The notes under the pieces were generated by a model. It ran no database searches. It saw only the letters and a list, made by a program, of their open reading frames with translations, and was not told the origin of the DNA. The position numbers and the translations under genes are program-made. Of a stretch of DNA of 64,000 nt, positions 17,743 to 28,279 are shown in pieces. This stretch comes from Trinickia sp. Y13. GTDB taxonomy: Bacteria > Pseudomonadota > Gammaproteobacteria > Burkholderiales > Burkholderiaceae. Every line of letters starts with the position of its first letter. Within the stretch, counting starts at the first letter, position 1. The stretch covers positions 558,001 to 622,000 of the forward strand of contig NZ_JAKWFK010000001.1 of NCBI RefSeq assembly GCF_029522115.1. The letters are read 5' to 3'.

Positions 17743-17770
17743 AAGCCGCATTGAAACAGCAGGATCCGAC

Positions 17771-18952
17771 ATGACGAGCAGTACTACCGTCAATCTTCTC
17801 GACTTCGACGCCGCAGGCCTGGTCGCATATTGCGATAGCCTGGGCGAGAAGCCGTTTCGCGCCAAGCAACTGCAGCGCTGGATTCACCAGTACAACGCCG
17901 CGGATTTCGACGGCATGACCGATCTCGCGAAGTCGTTGCGCACGAAGCTCAAAGACCGCGCGGCCATCGTCATGCCGCCCGTGGTGAGCGATCATGTGTC
18001 GAACGACGGCACGCGCAAGTGGCTCGTCGACGTCGGCAACGGCAATGCCGTGGAAACCGTGTTCATCCCGGAAGAAACGCGCGGCACGCTCTGCGTATCG
18101 TCGCAGGCCGGGTGCGCCGTCAACTGCCGGTTTTGCTCCACGGGCAAGCAGGGTTTTTCGCGCAATTTGACGACGGGCGAGATCATCGGCCAGTTGCGCA
18201 TGGCCGAGTTCGCGTTGCGCGCCGCCCTTGGGCGCCCGCACGCGCCGGACAGCAAGGGCGAGCGCGTCATCACGAACGTCGTGATGATGGGCATGGGCGA
18301 GCCGTTGCTCAATTACGACGCGCTCGTCCCCGCGCTGCGCCTGATGCTCGACGATAACGCCTATGGCCTCTCGCGGCGCCGGGTTACCGTGTCGACCTCT
18401 GGCGTGGTGCCGATGATGGACCGGCTCGGCGCCGATTTGCCCGTCGCGCTGGCAGTATCGTTGCATGCGCCGAACGACGCATTGCGCGACATGCTGGTGC
18501 CGCTGAACAAGAAGTATCCTCTGCGCGAGCTGATGGCCGCCTGCTCGCGTTATCTCGAAGTGGCGCCGCGCGATTTCGTCACGTTCGAGTACTGCATGCT
18601 GGACGGCGTGAACGACAGCGACGCCCACGCACGCGAGTTGCTTGCGCTGACGGCCGATGTGCCTTGCAAGTTCAACTTGATCCCGTTCAACCCGTTCCCG
18701 GAATCCGGCCTCTTTCGCTCGAAGCCGGAGCGGATCAAGCGGTTCGCGCAAATCCTCATCGACGCGGGCATTGTCACGACGGTGCGCAAGACGCGCGGCG
18801 ACGACATCGATGCCGCGTGCGGCCAGCTCGCGGGCGCCGTGAAAGACCGGACGCGCGTCGCCGAACGGATGGGGCGTGGCGGCCAAGGCGCAAGCGCCCA
18901 AGCGGGCGATGGCCGAACGGGCAAGGTGATCGAGGTGCGGCCCGTGCGCTGA
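17771..18952 (+). CDS. rlmN: dual-specificity RNA methyltransferase RlmN
   Basis: A 393-residue radical SAM enzyme that makes m2A2503 in 23S rRNA and m2A37 in tRNAs. The radical SAM cluster motif is [11 protein letters not shown], preceded by [11 protein letters not shown]. The second catalytic cysteine, which forms the methyl-carrying residue, is in [11 protein letters not shown] near the end. The last 35 residues are a variable Gly-rich tail. It leads rlmN-rodZ-ispG-hisS-yfgM-bamB-der, an order widely kept in proteobacteria. Confidence 0.97.
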   Translation: MTSSTTVNLLDFDAAGLVAYCDSLGEKPFRAKQLQRWIHQYNAADFDGMTDLAKSLRTKLKDRAAIVMPPVVSDHVSNDGTRKWLVDVGNGNAVETVFIPEETRGTLCVSSQAGCAVNCRFCSTGKQGFSRNLTTGEIIGQLRMAEFALRAALGRPHAPDSKGERVITNVVMMGMGEPLLNYDALVPALRLMLDDNAYGLSRRRVTVSTSGVVPMMDRLGADLPVALAVSLHAPNDALRDMLVPLNKKYPLRELMAACSRYLEVAPRDFVTFEYCMLDGVNDSDAHARELLALTADVPCKFNLIPFNPFPESGLFRSKPERIKRFAQILIDAGIVTTVRKTRGDDIDAACGQLAGAVKDRTRVAERMGRGGQGASAQAGDGRTGKVIEVRPVR

Positions 18953-19131
18953 CGGGCGCGAGGCCGGTGCGGTACAAAAGCGAAAAGCGGGCGCGCCGCG
19001 GCTAGCGCCGCGTGGCAGGAAACGGGGCGCGCGCCTACGTAGTGAATAGATTGACGGTTCGCGCATCGACGCCAATGAGTCGGATTGGCCGGGCGCGGAG
19101 TGGACAAAGAGAATCGACGCGAGGATCAGGG

Positions 19132-20280
19132 ATGAGTGAGCCGCAGCATCCGCAATCACAAGGCATGCAGACGAGCGCGGAACGTTCGGGCGCGGGGGGT
19201 AGCGCCTTACCGCAGACGGCGCCCGGCGCGACGTTTGCGCCGCTCGATTCGCTGGCGGCGGTCGGCGCCCGTCTGGCGCAGTTGCGGGAAGCGAAAGGCT
19301 GGTCCGTCGACGACGTGTCCGCGCGCTTGAAAGTCGCGCCGAACAAGATGCGTGCACTCGAGGCGGGCGACATCAGCCAGCTGCCCGGCACGACGTTCGC
19401 GCTGGGCGTCATTCGCAGCTATGCCAAGATGCTTGGCACCGATCCCGAGCCGTTCGCGCAGGCGCTGCGACGCGTCAAAGGCGAACCCGAGCCGGATTTG
19501 TCGATGCCCGCGTCGAGGGGCGCCGATTTGCCGCGTGGACGGGTTTCCGTGTCGCTCGGCGGCACGCCGAAGCATCGGTCGTGGTGGTGGGGCGTTGCGG
19601 CCGGCGTGATCGTTCTCATTGCACTGGCAATGTGGCGTCAGGGCGGCGATTCGTCCACATGGCTCGCGCGCCTGAAGGCGACCGCGGGCGGGATGGCGTC
19701 CAATCCCGGCGGCCCGGCGTCGAGCGCCGTGGCGCCTGGCACGGCCGTGACGGCGGCGGGCTCGGTCGGCGAGCAGCCGGCCGCTGCCTCTGGTGTCGCG
19801 CCCGTTTCCGAGGCACAGGCAAGCGGTGCCACGATCACGCGGCTCGAGACGACGGACACGGCCTCTGAGCCGGTCGTGGCTCAGGCGGCGCCGGTGGTAT
19901 CGGCGGCCTCGGCATCGTCGGCCGCTGCGCCTGCGCAGCAACAAGCCCAACCGGCGAGCGGCGGTGCGGCCGAGTCGGCGGCTCAGGCGCCGCTGCCGGC
20001 CTCTCAGGCCGCGGCGCTGGCGCCCGTGCCGGGTGCGGCAACGATCGCGGTCAAAGTGACGCAAGACAGCTGGTTCAGCGTGCGCGACAAGAACGGCAAG
20101 GAAGTGTTCTCCGGGCTCGTGCACGCGGGCGACACCAAAGAACTCTCGGGCCTGCCGCCGTTCAAGATCACCGCGGGTAACCGCGCCGGGTTGGATTCGA
20201 TGACGTTCGACGGGCAGAAGGTCGATGCGGCAAAATTCGGCCCCGATAAGGGCAACGTCGCACACTTCACGTTGCCTTGA
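19132..20280 (+). CDS. rodZ: RodZ-like protein: cytoplasmic HTH, TM segment, DUF4115
   Basis: A 382-residue bitopic membrane protein. Residues about 40-110 form a helix-turn-helix domain (GARLAQLREAKGWSVDDVSARLKV) that in RodZ binds the actin-like MreB. One transmembrane segment (WWWGVAAGVIVLIALAMW) lies near residue 150. A long Ala/Ser-rich periplasmic linker leads to the C-terminal DUF4115 domain (TIAVKVTQDSWFSVRDKNGK). By family it supports rod shape. ATG at 19132 is preceded by a weak GGATCAGGG ribosome binding site. Between rlmN and ispG as in E. coli. Confidence 0.92.
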   Translation: MSEPQHPQSQGMQTSAERSGAGGSALPQTAPGATFAPLDSLAAVGARLAQLREAKGWSVDDVSARLKVAPNKMRALEAGDISQLPGTTFALGVIRSYAKMLGTDPEPFAQALRRVKGEPEPDLSMPASRGADLPRGRVSVSLGGTPKHRSWWWGVAAGVIVLIALAMWRQGGDSSTWLARLKATAGGMASNPGGPASSAVAPGTAVTAAGSVGEQPAAASGVAPVSEAQASGATITRLETTDTASEPVVAQAAPVVSAASASSAAAPAQQQAQPASGGAAESAAQAPLPASQAAALAPVPGAATIAVKVTQDSWFSVRDKNGKEVFSGLVHAGDTKELSGLPPFKITAGNRAGLDSMTFDGQKVDAAKFGPDKGNVAHFTLP

Positions 20281-20309
20281 CGGTTTGACGATCGCTTGAC
20301 GATCGACAG

Positions 20310-20340
20310 CCGCGGCGGGCGCGCCGCGGTTTATTTATTC
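20310..20340 (+). terminator. intrinsic terminator between rodZ and ispG
   Basis: CCGCGGCG and CGCCGCGG form an 8-bp perfect stem with a 4-base loop followed by TTTATTTATT. It may attenuate rather than fully stop read-through, since ispG follows on the same strand. Confidence 0.75.
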
Positions 20341-20400
20341 GGGCGCGCAGAGGCGGTCAGCGCCGCGCGCGCAGCACAACTAGGACTCAAGGGTCTTTCG

Positions 20401-21693
20401 ATGGCTACCGACAGCAGCAGTCAAATTTGTTCTTCCGAGCCGGTTTTCGGCGGTCCCGCGAAGCGGCGCGCCTCGCATGCGGTCGACGTTCGCTGGGGCG
20501 GTCAGCTCGTGACCATTGGCGGCGACGCCCCCGTGCGCATTCAATCGATGACGAACACGGACACGGCCGACGCCATCGGCACGGCCATCCAAGTGAAGGA
20601 ACTGGCGCAAGCGGGTTCCGAGCTCGTTCGCATCACGGTGAACACGCCCGAGGCAGCGCAAGCCGTCCCGGCGATCCGCGAGCAACTCGATCGCATGGGA
20701 GTTGCCGTGCCGCTCGTGGGCGATTTCCACTACAACGGCCACCTGTTGCTGCGCGATTACCCGGCCTGCGCCGAGGCGCTGTCGAAGTACCGCATCAATC
20801 CCGGCAACGTCGGTCAGGGCGCGAAACGCGATACGCAATTCGCTCAGATGATCGAGGCGGCGATCCGTTACGACAAGCCGGTGCGTATCGGGGTGAATTG
20901 GGGCAGTCTCGATCAAGATTTGCTCGCGCGCATGATGGACGAAAACGCTGCGCGCAGCGAGCCGTGGGAAGCGCAGAGCGTCATGTACGAGGCGTTGATC
21001 CAATCGGCGATCGGTTCCGCTGAACGCGCGGTCGAGCTCGGTTTGGCGCGCAGCAAGATCATCCTGTCGTGCAAGGTGAGTGGCGTCCAAGATTTGATCG
21101 CCGTGTATCGAGAGCTCGCACGCCGTTGCAAATTTGCGCTGCACCTGGGGCTGACCGAGGCCGGGATGGGTTCGAAAGGCATCGTCGCGTCCACGGCGGC
21201 CCTCAGTGTGCTGCTGCAAGAAGGCATCGGCGATACGATCCGCATCTCGCTCACGCCGGAACCCGGCGCCTCGCGGACGGGCGAAGTCGTCGTCGGCCAG
21301 GAAATCTTGCAAACGATGGGCTTGCGTTCGTTCACGCCGATGGTCATCGCCTGCCCCGGCTGCGGTCGCACGACGAGCACGCTGTTTCAGGAATTGGCAT
21401 CTCAAATCCAGAGCTACCTGCGTGCGCAAATGCCTGTGTGGCGCGATCAATACCCTGGCGTCGAGAAGATGCACGTGGCGGTGATGGGTTGCATCGTGAA
21501 CGGCCCCGGCGAATCCAAACAGGCCAATATCGGCATCAGTCTGCCGGGTTCGGGGGAAAATCCCGCAGCGCCGGTTTTCATCGACGGCGAAAAAGTCAAA
21601 ACGCTGCGCGGCGAGCGCATCGCCGAGGAATTTCAGCAAATCGTGAGCGATTACGTCGAGCGCCGTTATGGCCGCACGAGCGTCGCTAACTAA
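20401..21693 (+). CDS. ispG: (E)-4-hydroxy-3-methylbut-2-enyl-diphosphate synthase
   Basis: A 430-residue 4Fe-4S enzyme of the MEP isoprenoid pathway, converting MEcPP to HMBPP. The TIM-barrel part begins [11 protein letters not shown], and the cluster cysteines are in CPGCGRT and [11 protein letters not shown] near the C-terminus. A large middle insertion is normal for some proteobacteria. ATG at 20401 is chosen over a start about 105 bp upstream because that lies ahead of or within the rodZ terminator. Confidence 0.97.
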   Translation: MATDSSSQICSSEPVFGGPAKRRASHAVDVRWGGQLVTIGGDAPVRIQSMTNTDTADAIGTAIQVKELAQAGSELVRITVNTPEAAQAVPAIREQLDRMGVAVPLVGDFHYNGHLLLRDYPACAEALSKYRINPGNVGQGAKRDTQFAQMIEAAIRYDKPVRIGVNWGSLDQDLLARMMDENAARSEPWEAQSVMYEALIQSAIGSAERAVELGLARSKIILSCKVSGVQDLIAVYRELARRCKFALHLGLTEAGMGSKGIVASTAALSVLLQEGIGDTIRISLTPEPGASRTGEVVVGQEILQTMGLRSFTPMVIACPGCGRTTSTLFQELASQIQSYLRAQMPVWRDQYPGVEKMHVAVMGCIVNGPGESKQANIGISLPGSGENPAAPVFIDGEKVKTLRGERIAEEFQQIVSDYVERRYGRTSVAN

Positions 21694-21710
21694 GCAATAG
21701 ACCGAAGACG

Positions 21711-23051
21711 ATGACAGAACAGAAGAGAAAGCTCGAAAAGCTTGCGGGCGTCAAAGGCATGAACGACATCCTGCCGCAGGATGCCGTGTTGTGGGACTTC
21801 TTCGAAGCGACCGTCAAGTCGATGCTGCGCGCATACGGCTATCAAAATATCCGCACACCGATCGTGGAACACACGCAACTGTTCACGCGCGGGATCGGCG
21901 AAGTTACCGACATCGTCGAGAAGGAGATGTACAGCTTCGTCGATTCGCTGAACGGCGAGCATTTGACGCTGCGTCCCGAAAACACCGCGGCCGTCGTGCG
22001 CTCGGCCATCGAGCACAACTTGCTCTATGACGGTCCGAAGCGGCTCTGGTACATCGGCCCCATGTTCCGCCACGAGCGTCCCCAGCGCGGGCGCTATCGC
22101 CAGTTTCATCAAGTCGGCGTCGAGGCGCTCGGCTTCGGCGGTCCCGATGCCGACGCCGAAATCATCTTGATGTGTCAGCGGTTGTGGGACGATCTTGGGC
22201 TCACGGGCATTCGGCTCGAGATCAACTCGCTTGGTCTGGCCGACGAGCGTGCGGCGCATCGCGTCGAACTGATCGCCTATCTCGAAAAGCACGTCGACGC
22301 GCTCGACGAGGACGCCAAGCGCCGGCTCTACACGAACCCGCTGCGGGTGCTGGACACGAAGAACCCTGCGTTGCAGGAAATCGCCAAGAACGCGCCCAAG
22401 CTCATCGATTTCCTTGGCGACGCTTCCCGCGCGCACTTCGAGGGCCTGCAACGTCTGCTCAAGGCCAACAACATCCCGTTCTCGATCAATCCGCGCCTCG
22501 TGCGCGGCCTCGATTACTACAACTTGACGGTGTTCGAGTGGGTGACCGATAAGCTCGGCGCGCAAGGCACGGTCGCCGCCGGCGGCCGCTACGATCCGCT
22601 CATCGAGCAGTTGGGCGGCAAGCCGACGGCTGCGTGCGGCTGGGCGATGGGCGTCGAGCGCATTCTCGAGTTGCTCAAGGAGGAGTCGCTCGTGCCGCAG
22701 GAGGAGGGCTGCGACGTGTACGTCGTCCATCAGGGCGAGCGCGCGCGCGACCAGGCGTTCATCATCGCGGAGCGGCTGCGCGACACGGGGCTCGACGTCA
22801 TCCTGCATTGCAGCGCCGATGGCGCGCAGGCGAGCTTCAAATCGCAAATGAAGCGTGCCGACGCGAGCGGTGCGGCCTTCGCGGTGGTTCTCGGCGAGGA
22901 CGAAGTGGCGAGCGGGACAGTCGGCGTCAAGCCGCTGCGCGAGGCGGCGGGCGCGGGCGAAAAGAGCGAGCAGCGGAGCGTGCCGGTCGAAAACTTGACC
23001 GAATTTCTAATCAATGCGATGGTTGCAACCGCCGAAGACGGTGACGACTGA
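21711..23051 (+). CDS. hisS: histidyl-tRNA synthetase
   Basis: A 446-residue class II aminoacyl-tRNA synthetase charging tRNA-His. Motif 1 region GMNDILPQD, motif 2 [16 protein letters not shown], the histidine-A signature [15 protein letters not shown], and motif 3 ([13 protein letters not shown]) are all present, followed by the C-terminal anticodon-binding domain. It starts 17 bp after the ispG stop, so the two are probably one transcript. Confidence 0.98.
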   Translation: MTEQKRKLEKLAGVKGMNDILPQDAVLWDFFEATVKSMLRAYGYQNIRTPIVEHTQLFTRGIGEVTDIVEKEMYSFVDSLNGEHLTLRPENTAAVVRSAIEHNLLYDGPKRLWYIGPMFRHERPQRGRYRQFHQVGVEALGFGGPDADAEIILMCQRLWDDLGLTGIRLEINSLGLADERAAHRVELIAYLEKHVDALDEDAKRRLYTNPLRVLDTKNPALQEIAKNAPKLIDFLGDASRAHFEGLQRLLKANNIPFSINPRLVRGLDYYNLTVFEWVTDKLGAQGTVAAGGRYDPLIEQLGGKPTAACGWAMGVERILELLKEESLVPQEEGCDVYVVHQGERARDQAFIIAERLRDTGLDVILHCSADGAQASFKSQMKRADASGAAFAVVLGEDEVASGTVGVKPLREAAGAGEKSEQRSVPVENLTEFLINAMVATAEDGDD

Positions 23052-23108
23052 CGCAACTATTGCCGCTCATGACCAGATCGGCGCGAGACAAGAAGGAATC
23101 GCTTAGCG

Positions 23109-23738
23109 ATGAGTTATCACGACGAACAAGAATCGATTGAGAGTTTCAAGGCATGGTGGGCGCAATGGGGCGATGCGACCACCTGGATCGTTCTCGCGGC
23201 GCTGGTCGCGGCGGCGGCATGGAACGGTTGGAATTTCTGGCAGCGCCGTCAGGCCACGCAAGCCGCCGTGCTTTACGAGCAAGTGCAGCAAGCGGTGTCG
23301 TCGAAGGACAAAGCGGCCGTCGCGCGCGACGCCGGAGATATGGAGTCGCGCTATGGCGGCACGGCGTACGGCCAAATGACGGCGCTGGCAGCCGCCAAGG
23401 CGCTCTACGAGGCGGGCGATGCGGCCGGCGCGAAAGCGCAACTGCAATGGGCAGTCGACCACGCCAAGGACGACGAGTACAAAGAAGTCGCGAAGCTGCG
23501 CCTTGCGGCGCTCCTCTTGGACGAGAAGGCATACGATGCCGGTCTCGCGTTGCTCGCCGGCACCCCCCCCGAAGGCTTCCAGGGCGCAGTGGCGGACCGC
23601 CGCGGCGATCTGCTCGCGGCCGCGGGAAAACGGGCCGACGCGCGCGGCGCTTACCAGCTCGCGCTGGCGTCGCTCGGCAAGAGCGATACCTCGGCCCGGC
23701 AGCTCATCCAATTCAAGCTCGATGCGCTCGGCGGCTAA
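23109..23738 (+). CDS. yfgM: YfgM family TPR membrane protein
   Basis: A 209-residue protein with a short cytoplasmic N-terminus, one transmembrane segment (TTWIVLAALVAAAAWNGW) near residues 25-42, and a periplasmic region of tetratricopeptide-like helices. YfgM in E. coli associates with the SecYEG translocon and PpiD in periplasmic chaperone networks. Its place between hisS and bamB matches E. coli. Confidence 0.94.
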   Translation: MSYHDEQESIESFKAWWAQWGDATTWIVLAALVAAAAWNGWNFWQRRQATQAAVLYEQVQQAVSSKDKAAVARDAGDMESRYGGTAYGQMTALAAAKALYEAGDAAGAKAQLQWAVDHAKDDEYKEVAKLRLAALLLDEKAYDAGLALLAGTPPEGFQGAVADRRGDLLAAAGKRADARGAYQLALASLGKSDTSARQLIQFKLDALGG

Positions 23739-23801
23739 GCCGCGTCCGCACCGACCCAGCCGGCTCAACCTGAACAACTTTTGACGAAGCTTCGCTCACC
23801 G

Positions 23802-24947
23802 ATGAATTTGCTGAAACGTATCGCCGTGCCCATCGCTTGCGCGATGACCGTCCTCGCGATGACGGCTTGCTCGTCCACCAAGGACGATCGCCGCAATCCG
23901 GTGCCGCTCACCGAGTTCAAGCCTGTCTTCAACGTCGAGCGGGCCTGGAAGGCAAGCGTCGGCAAGGCGGGGCGTTACTTCTTCTCGCCGGTCGTCGTCG
24001 GCGACGCCGTTTATGCGGCCGGCTCGAACGGCACCGTCGCGAAGATCGACGGCAAGACCGGGCAAGACATTTGGCGTGCCAAGCTGCATACGGATTTGAC
24101 GGCCGGGGTGGGCAGCGACGGCACGTACACGGCGGTCGGCGCGGAAAAAGGCGGCGTCGAGGTCGTCGGTTCGGACGGCAAGCTGCTTTGGAAGACTTCG
24201 GTGCCAGGCGAGATCGTTTCGCCGCCGCTCGTGGGCAACGGCTATGTGATCGTACGCACGATCGACGGTCAAATCAGCGCGTTCAACGCGTCTACCGGCG
24301 AATTGCGCTGGCAGTATCGCAATCGGGCGGTTCCGCTGAATCTGCGCGTCTCGGCCGGGATGACCTTCGCCGGGCAGGTGGCCGTGCTGGCTGGCTTCCC
24401 CGGCGGCTCGCTCGCCGCCATCAATTTGAAGACCGGAGATGACTACTGGCAGGCGCCCGTGTCGTTCCCGAAGGGTGTGACCGAAGTCGAGCGCATCAAC
24501 GACGTGACGGGCGCGCCCACACTGGTCGGCGCGCAAGCGTGCGCGGTCACGTTCCAAGGCCGCGTGAGCTGTTTCGATGCGAACAACGGCCAGCCCGTGT
24601 GGGAGAAGCCGTTTTCGGGCGTCAGCGGCTTGGCCGAAGACAACAGAGCGGTGGTCGCACCCGACGACTGGTCGGTGCTGCATGCGTTCGATGTGACGAC
24701 GGGCAATCCGCTTTGGAAGAACGATAAGCTCAAAAATCGCGACCTGAGCGCGCCGTACTTGCTGGGGCCGAACGTCGTGGTCGGCGATTATCAGGGCTAC
24801 GTCCACTTCCTCTCGCGCGATGACGGCTCGCTCCTCGCCCGCACGAAGACGGACGGCAGTGCGATCACGGCCGCGCCCGTAGCGGTGGACAACACCCTCA
24901 TCGTGCAAACGCACGACGGCGACCTGTACGCGTTCGTGTCGCGCTGA
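23802..24947 (+). CDS. bamB: outer membrane assembly lipoprotein BamB
   Basis: A 381-residue eight-bladed beta-propeller lipoprotein of the BAM complex that folds proteins into the outer membrane. The signal peptide ends in LAMTACSS with the lipidated cysteine near residue 23. PQQ-like repeats recur (DGKTGQDIWRAKL, STGELRWQYR, NNGQPVWEKPF, TTGNPLWKN). ATG at 23802 (MNLLKRIAVP) is preferred over one 21 bp upstream because it gives a compact signal peptide. Confidence 0.96.
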   Translation: MNLLKRIAVPIACAMTVLAMTACSSTKDDRRNPVPLTEFKPVFNVERAWKASVGKAGRYFFSPVVVGDAVYAAGSNGTVAKIDGKTGQDIWRAKLHTDLTAGVGSDGTYTAVGAEKGGVEVVGSDGKLLWKTSVPGEIVSPPLVGNGYVIVRTIDGQISAFNASTGELRWQYRNRAVPLNLRVSAGMTFAGQVAVLAGFPGGSLAAINLKTGDDYWQAPVSFPKGVTEVERINDVTGAPTLVGAQACAVTFQGRVSCFDANNGQPVWEKPFSGVSGLAEDNRAVVAPDDWSVLHAFDVTTGNPLWKNDKLKNRDLSAPYLLGPNVVVGDYQGYVHFLSRDDGSLLARTKTDGSAITAAPVAVDNTLIVQTHDGDLYAFVSR

Positions 24948-25255
24948 GCGCGGCTGTCTCGTCCAATAGCCATTAGCGACCGCGGGCCGGCTCAGCCGGC
25001 CGCGGCTGTTTCACGTGCCGGCGCGCGAGTGCGCGGCCGGCGAATCGATATGCGGCGGTTTTACCCCCGTTGTATCGTGATGATTTTAAGCGGCCATCGC
25101 GCACATCCGCTCGTGCGGCCGGCAGCGCGTACGGTCACCGGCGCGCCGTGCCTGCTCGCATCGCTTGCTGCTGCGCATTGAAACCCGGATGCTCCCGCGG
25201 CTTGTCGCTTTGACGAGCCAATGCCGTGGCGCGAGCTCCATTTAGGCAACATCAG
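24948..25255 (+). other. intergenic region between bamB and der
   Basis: These 308 bases hold the GC hairpin at 24980-25005 and otherwise no supported gene or RNA. Stretches with TTGTATCGTGATGATTTTAAG near 25069 could include promoter elements for der, but no clear pair with proper spacing was found. Confidence 0.4.
24980..25012 (+). terminator. hairpin terminator candidate after bamB
   Basis: CCGCGGgCCGGC pairs with GCCGGCCGCGG around a 3-base loop and is followed by CTGTTTC, a weak U-tract. It may end the rodZ-to-bamB transcript. Confidence 0.5.
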
Positions 25256-26593
25256 ATGAAACCCGTTATAGCCCTCGTCGGGCGCCCCAATGTGGGGAAA
25301 TCCACGCTGTTCAACCGCCTCACGCGTTCGCGCGATGCGCTCGTCGCCGATCTGCCCGGTTTGACACGCGATCGCCATTATGGCGAAGGGCGCGTCGGCG
25401 AGCGGCCTTACCTGGTCGTCGATACGGGCGGTTTCGAGCCGGTTGCGAAGGACGGCATCCTGCACGCCATGGCGCTGCAGACGCGCCAGGCGGTGGAGGA
25501 ATCGGACGTCGTCGTCTTCATCGTCGATGGCCGCAACGGACTGGCCCCGCAGGACAAGGCAATCGCCGATTACCTGCGCAAGACCGGGCGGCCGATCATG
25601 CTCGTCGTCAACAAGGCGGAGGGCATGAAATATACGGCAGTGGCGTCCGATTTCTACGAGCTCGGTCTCGGCGATCCGCGAGCGATTTCGGCTGCGCACG
25701 GCGACGGCGTCACGGAAATGATCAACGACGCGCTCGACGTCGCCTATGCCGGGCATCCTGAAGAAGAGCCGGAGCCGAGCGAGGGGCGTGGCATCAAGAT
25801 CGCGATCGTCGGCCGGCCCAACGTCGGCAAATCCACGCTCGTGAATACGCTCATCGGCGAGGACCGCGTCATCGCCTTCGACATGCCGGGCACGACGCGC
25901 GATTCGATCTATGTCGATTTCGAACGCCAGGGGAAGAAGTACACGCTCATCGATACGGCCGGCCTGCGTCGTCGCGGCAAAGTGTTCGAAGCGATCGAGA
26001 AATTCTCGGTGGTCAAGACCCTGCAATCGATCGCCGATGCCAACGTCGTCATACTGCTGCTCGACGCGCGCCAGGATATCTCGGAACAGGACGCGCACAT
26101 CGCCGGGTTCGTGGTCGAGCAAGGGCGTGCGCTGGTCGTGGGCGTGAACAAGTGGGATGGGCTTGATCCCCACGTGCGCGAACGTACCAAAGCGGACATG
26201 ACGCGCAAGCTCAAATTTCTCGAGTTCGCGAAATTCCACTTTATTTCGGCCACCGAGAAGACGGGGATTGGCCCGCTCATGCGTTCGGTCGACGCCGCCT
26301 ACGCCGCCGCGATGGCCAAGCTGCCTACGCCCAAGCTCACGCGCGCGCTGATCGAGGCCGTGGAATTCCAGCAGCCGCGCCGTCGCGGCCCCGTGCGCCC
26401 GAAACTGCGCTACGCCCACCAGGGCGGCCAAAATCCGCCGATCATCGTCATCCACGGCAACGCGCTCGACGCGGTCACGGAAACCTACAAGCGCTATCTC
26501 GAAAACCGTTTCCGAGAAACTTTCTCGCTGACCGGAACTCCATTGCGCATAGAGTTTCGCTCGTCGACGAATCCGTACGCGGACAAGGGCTGA
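25256..26593 (+). CDS. der: ribosome biogenesis GTPase Der (EngA)
   Basis: A 445-residue protein with two consecutive GTPase domains needed for 50S subunit assembly. The first P-loop is [12 protein letters not shown] with DLPGLTRD and DTGG; the second is [12 protein letters not shown] near residue 187 with [12 protein letters not shown] and NKWD. A KH-like C-terminal domain follows. ATG at 25256 begins [14 protein letters not shown], the family start. Confidence 0.98.
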   Translation: MKPVIALVGRPNVGKSTLFNRLTRSRDALVADLPGLTRDRHYGEGRVGERPYLVVDTGGFEPVAKDGILHAMALQTRQAVEESDVVVFIVDGRNGLAPQDKAIADYLRKTGRPIMLVVNKAEGMKYTAVASDFYELGLGDPRAISAAHGDGVTEMINDALDVAYAGHPEEEPEPSEGRGIKIAIVGRPNVGKSTLVNTLIGEDRVIAFDMPGTTRDSIYVDFERQGKKYTLIDTAGLRRRGKVFEAIEKFSVVKTLQSIADANVVILLLDARQDISEQDAHIAGFVVEQGRALVVGVNKWDGLDPHVRERTKADMTRKLKFLEFAKFHFISATEKTGIGPLMRSVDAAYAAAMAKLPTPKLTRALIEAVEFQQPRRRGPVRPKLRYAHQGGQNPPIIVIHGNALDAVTETYKRYLENRFRETFSLTGTPLRIEFRSSTNPYADKG

Positions 26594-26655
26594 TTCCCGT
26601 GTGCGGCGGGGTCGGCCGGATGGCCTAGCAGCCCCGTGCGGCAACGAAAATCGGC

Positions 26656-26661
26656 TATAGT
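26656..26661 (+). promoter_or_regulatory. candidate -10 box of hfq
   Basis: TATAGT lies about 75 nt before the hfq ATG; a good -35 is not visible. A GACGGAG ribosome binding site precedes the ATG. Confidence 0.35.
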
Positions 26662-26736
26662 GTAGCGATTGGTGGCGGATTTCTTTTTCTTCGTCCCAAT
26701 CTGGATCCAACCTGCAAAAAAACGACGGAGTTTGCT

Positions 26737-26973
26737 ATGAGCAACAAAGGGCAATTGTTACAAGACCCGTTTCTGAACGCACTGCGCAAAGAGCACGTGC
26801 CGGTTTCCATCTATTTGGTCAACGGCATCAAGCTGCAAGGGAACATCGAATCGTTCGACCAGTACGTCGTGTTGCTCCGTAACACTGTGACCCAGATGGT
26901 TTACAAGCACGCCATTTCGACCGTGGTGCCGGCCCGTCCGGTCAACTTCCACCCTGATTCGGAAACGGCCTAA
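26737..26973 (+). CDS. hfq: RNA chaperone Hfq
   Basis: A 78-residue Sm-like protein forming hexamers that pair small RNAs with mRNAs. Both Sm motifs are clear: [24 protein letters not shown] and the YKHAIST motif. The C-terminal tail is short compared with the 102-residue E. coli protein, as is usual in betaproteobacteria. Followed by a strong hairpin and hflX, the classical hfq-hflX-hflK-hflC order, but without miaA upstream. Confidence 0.98.
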   Translation: MSNKGQLLQDPFLNALRKEHVPVSIYLVNGIKLQGNIESFDQYVVLLRNTVTQMVYKHAISTVVPARPVNFHPDSETA

Positions 26974-26983
26974 ATTCATCCTA

Positions 26984-27036
26984 GCGGCCGGCACGGCGCC
27001 GACTCATCGGCGCGCTGTGCCGGCCGCTTCTCATTT
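26984..27036 (+). terminator. strong hairpin between hfq and hflX
   Basis: GCGGCCGGCAC pairs with GTGCCGGCCGC, with an inner stem GCGCCGA/TCGGCGC and a 4-base loop, followed by TTCTCATTT. It probably ends most hfq transcripts and lowers expression of hflX relative to hfq. Confidence 0.65.
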
Positions 27037-27050
27037 AGACGCTCATCAAT

Positions 27051-28247
27051 TTGATCAACGCAGCGCTAGTCGGCATCGATTTCGGCAAGATCGACTTCGA
27101 AGCCAGCCTCGAAGAACTCAGCTTGCTCGCGCAAAGCGCGGGCGCCCATCCCGCCGTGACGCTGACAGGGCGCCGTTCCAGCCCCGATGCCGCCTTGTTT
27201 CTTGGCAGCGGCAAAGCCGAGGAGTTGCGCCTCGCATGCGAGGCCAACGAGGTGGAGATCGTTATCTTCAACCACGCATTGGCTCCGGCGCAGCAGCGCA
27301 ATTTGGAGCGGGCGCTTAACCGGCGCGTCGTCGATCGCACGAGTCTGATTCTCGACATCTTTGCGCAGCGCGCGCGCAGCCATGAAGGCAAGTTGCAAGT
27401 GGAATTGGCGCAATTGCAGTACATGGCCACGCGGCTCGTGCGCGCTTGGACTCACTTGGAGCGCCAAAAAGGCGGTATCGGCCTGCGCGGGCCGGGCGAA
27501 ACGCAGCTCGAAACCGACCGCCGCCTGATCGGCGAGCGGATCAAGATGCTCAAAGTGCGGCTCGACAAGCTGCGGCGCCAGCACGGCACGCAGCGGCGGC
27601 AGCGCGCCCGCAATCGCGCCATGTCCGTCTCGCTCGTCGGCTATACCAACGCCGGCAAATCGACGCTGTTCAATGCGCTGACGAAAGCGCAAGCCTATGC
27701 GGCCGATCAACTGTTCGCGACGCTCGATACGACATCGCGCCGCCTGTACCTGGGCGACGAGGCGGGGCAAGTGATCATTTCCGATACGGTTGGTTTCATT
27801 CGCGAGTTGCCGCACCAACTGGTTGCGGCATTTCGCGCGACCCTCGAGGAGACGATTCACGCCGATTTGCTGCTGCATGTCGTCGATGCATCGAGCGCCG
27901 TGCGGCTCGACCAAATCGATCAAGTCAATGAAGTCCTACAGGAGATCGGCGCGCATACGGTGCGGCAAATTCTCGTCTTCAACAAGATAGACGCGGTGCC
28001 GGAATTGACGGCCCGTGGCGAAGCGGTCGAGCGAGACGAGTATGGTAATATTTCGCGCGTCTTTTTGAGCGCGCGCACGGGGCAAGGTTTAGATACGCTG
28101 CGCGCCGCCATTGCCGAAATCGCCACCTCAGAACATCTCCCAGATAGCGGGCGAGCGCAGCCGGAAGAAGCACCGCCGGGGCATGGGCGCGAAGACTTCG
28201 ACGCGTCTGCGTCGGGCGCGCGGCCATGGCGCTCCGATTTGCATTGA
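27051..28247 (+). CDS. hflX: GTPase HflX
   Basis: A 398-residue GTPase that splits stalled or heat-damaged 70S ribosomes. The N-terminal HflX domain (LTGRRSSPDAALFLGSGK) is followed by a coiled helical stretch, the signature GGIGLRGPGETQLETDRR, and the G domain with GYTNAGKSTLFN, DTVGFIRELP and NKID. The start is taken as TTG at 27051, which gives INAALVGIDFGK; no Shine-Dalgarno is evident, so the start is not certain. The last 40 residues run into the space before hflK. Confidence 0.95.
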   Translation: MINAALVGIDFGKIDFEASLEELSLLAQSAGAHPAVTLTGRRSSPDAALFLGSGKAEELRLACEANEVEIVIFNHALAPAQQRNLERALNRRVVDRTSLILDIFAQRARSHEGKLQVELAQLQYMATRLVRAWTHLERQKGGIGLRGPGETQLETDRRLIGERIKMLKVRLDKLRRQHGTQRRQRARNRAMSVSLVGYTNAGKSTLFNALTKAQAYAADQLFATLDTTSRRLYLGDEAGQVIISDTVGFIRELPHQLVAAFRATLEETIHADLLLHVVDASSAVRLDQIDQVNEVLQEIGAHTVRQILVFNKIDAVPELTARGEAVERDEYGNISRVFLSARTGQGLDTLRAAIAEIATSEHLPDSGRAQPEEAPPGHGREDFDASASGARPWRSDLH

Positions 28248-28279
28248 CCGGCTCTCCCAACTCGAGCGAAAGAACACAG

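Noticed and set aside
17192-19357. 721-codon minus-strand frame over ndk and rlmN
   Set aside because: It runs antisense through two clear conserved genes and shows no domain.
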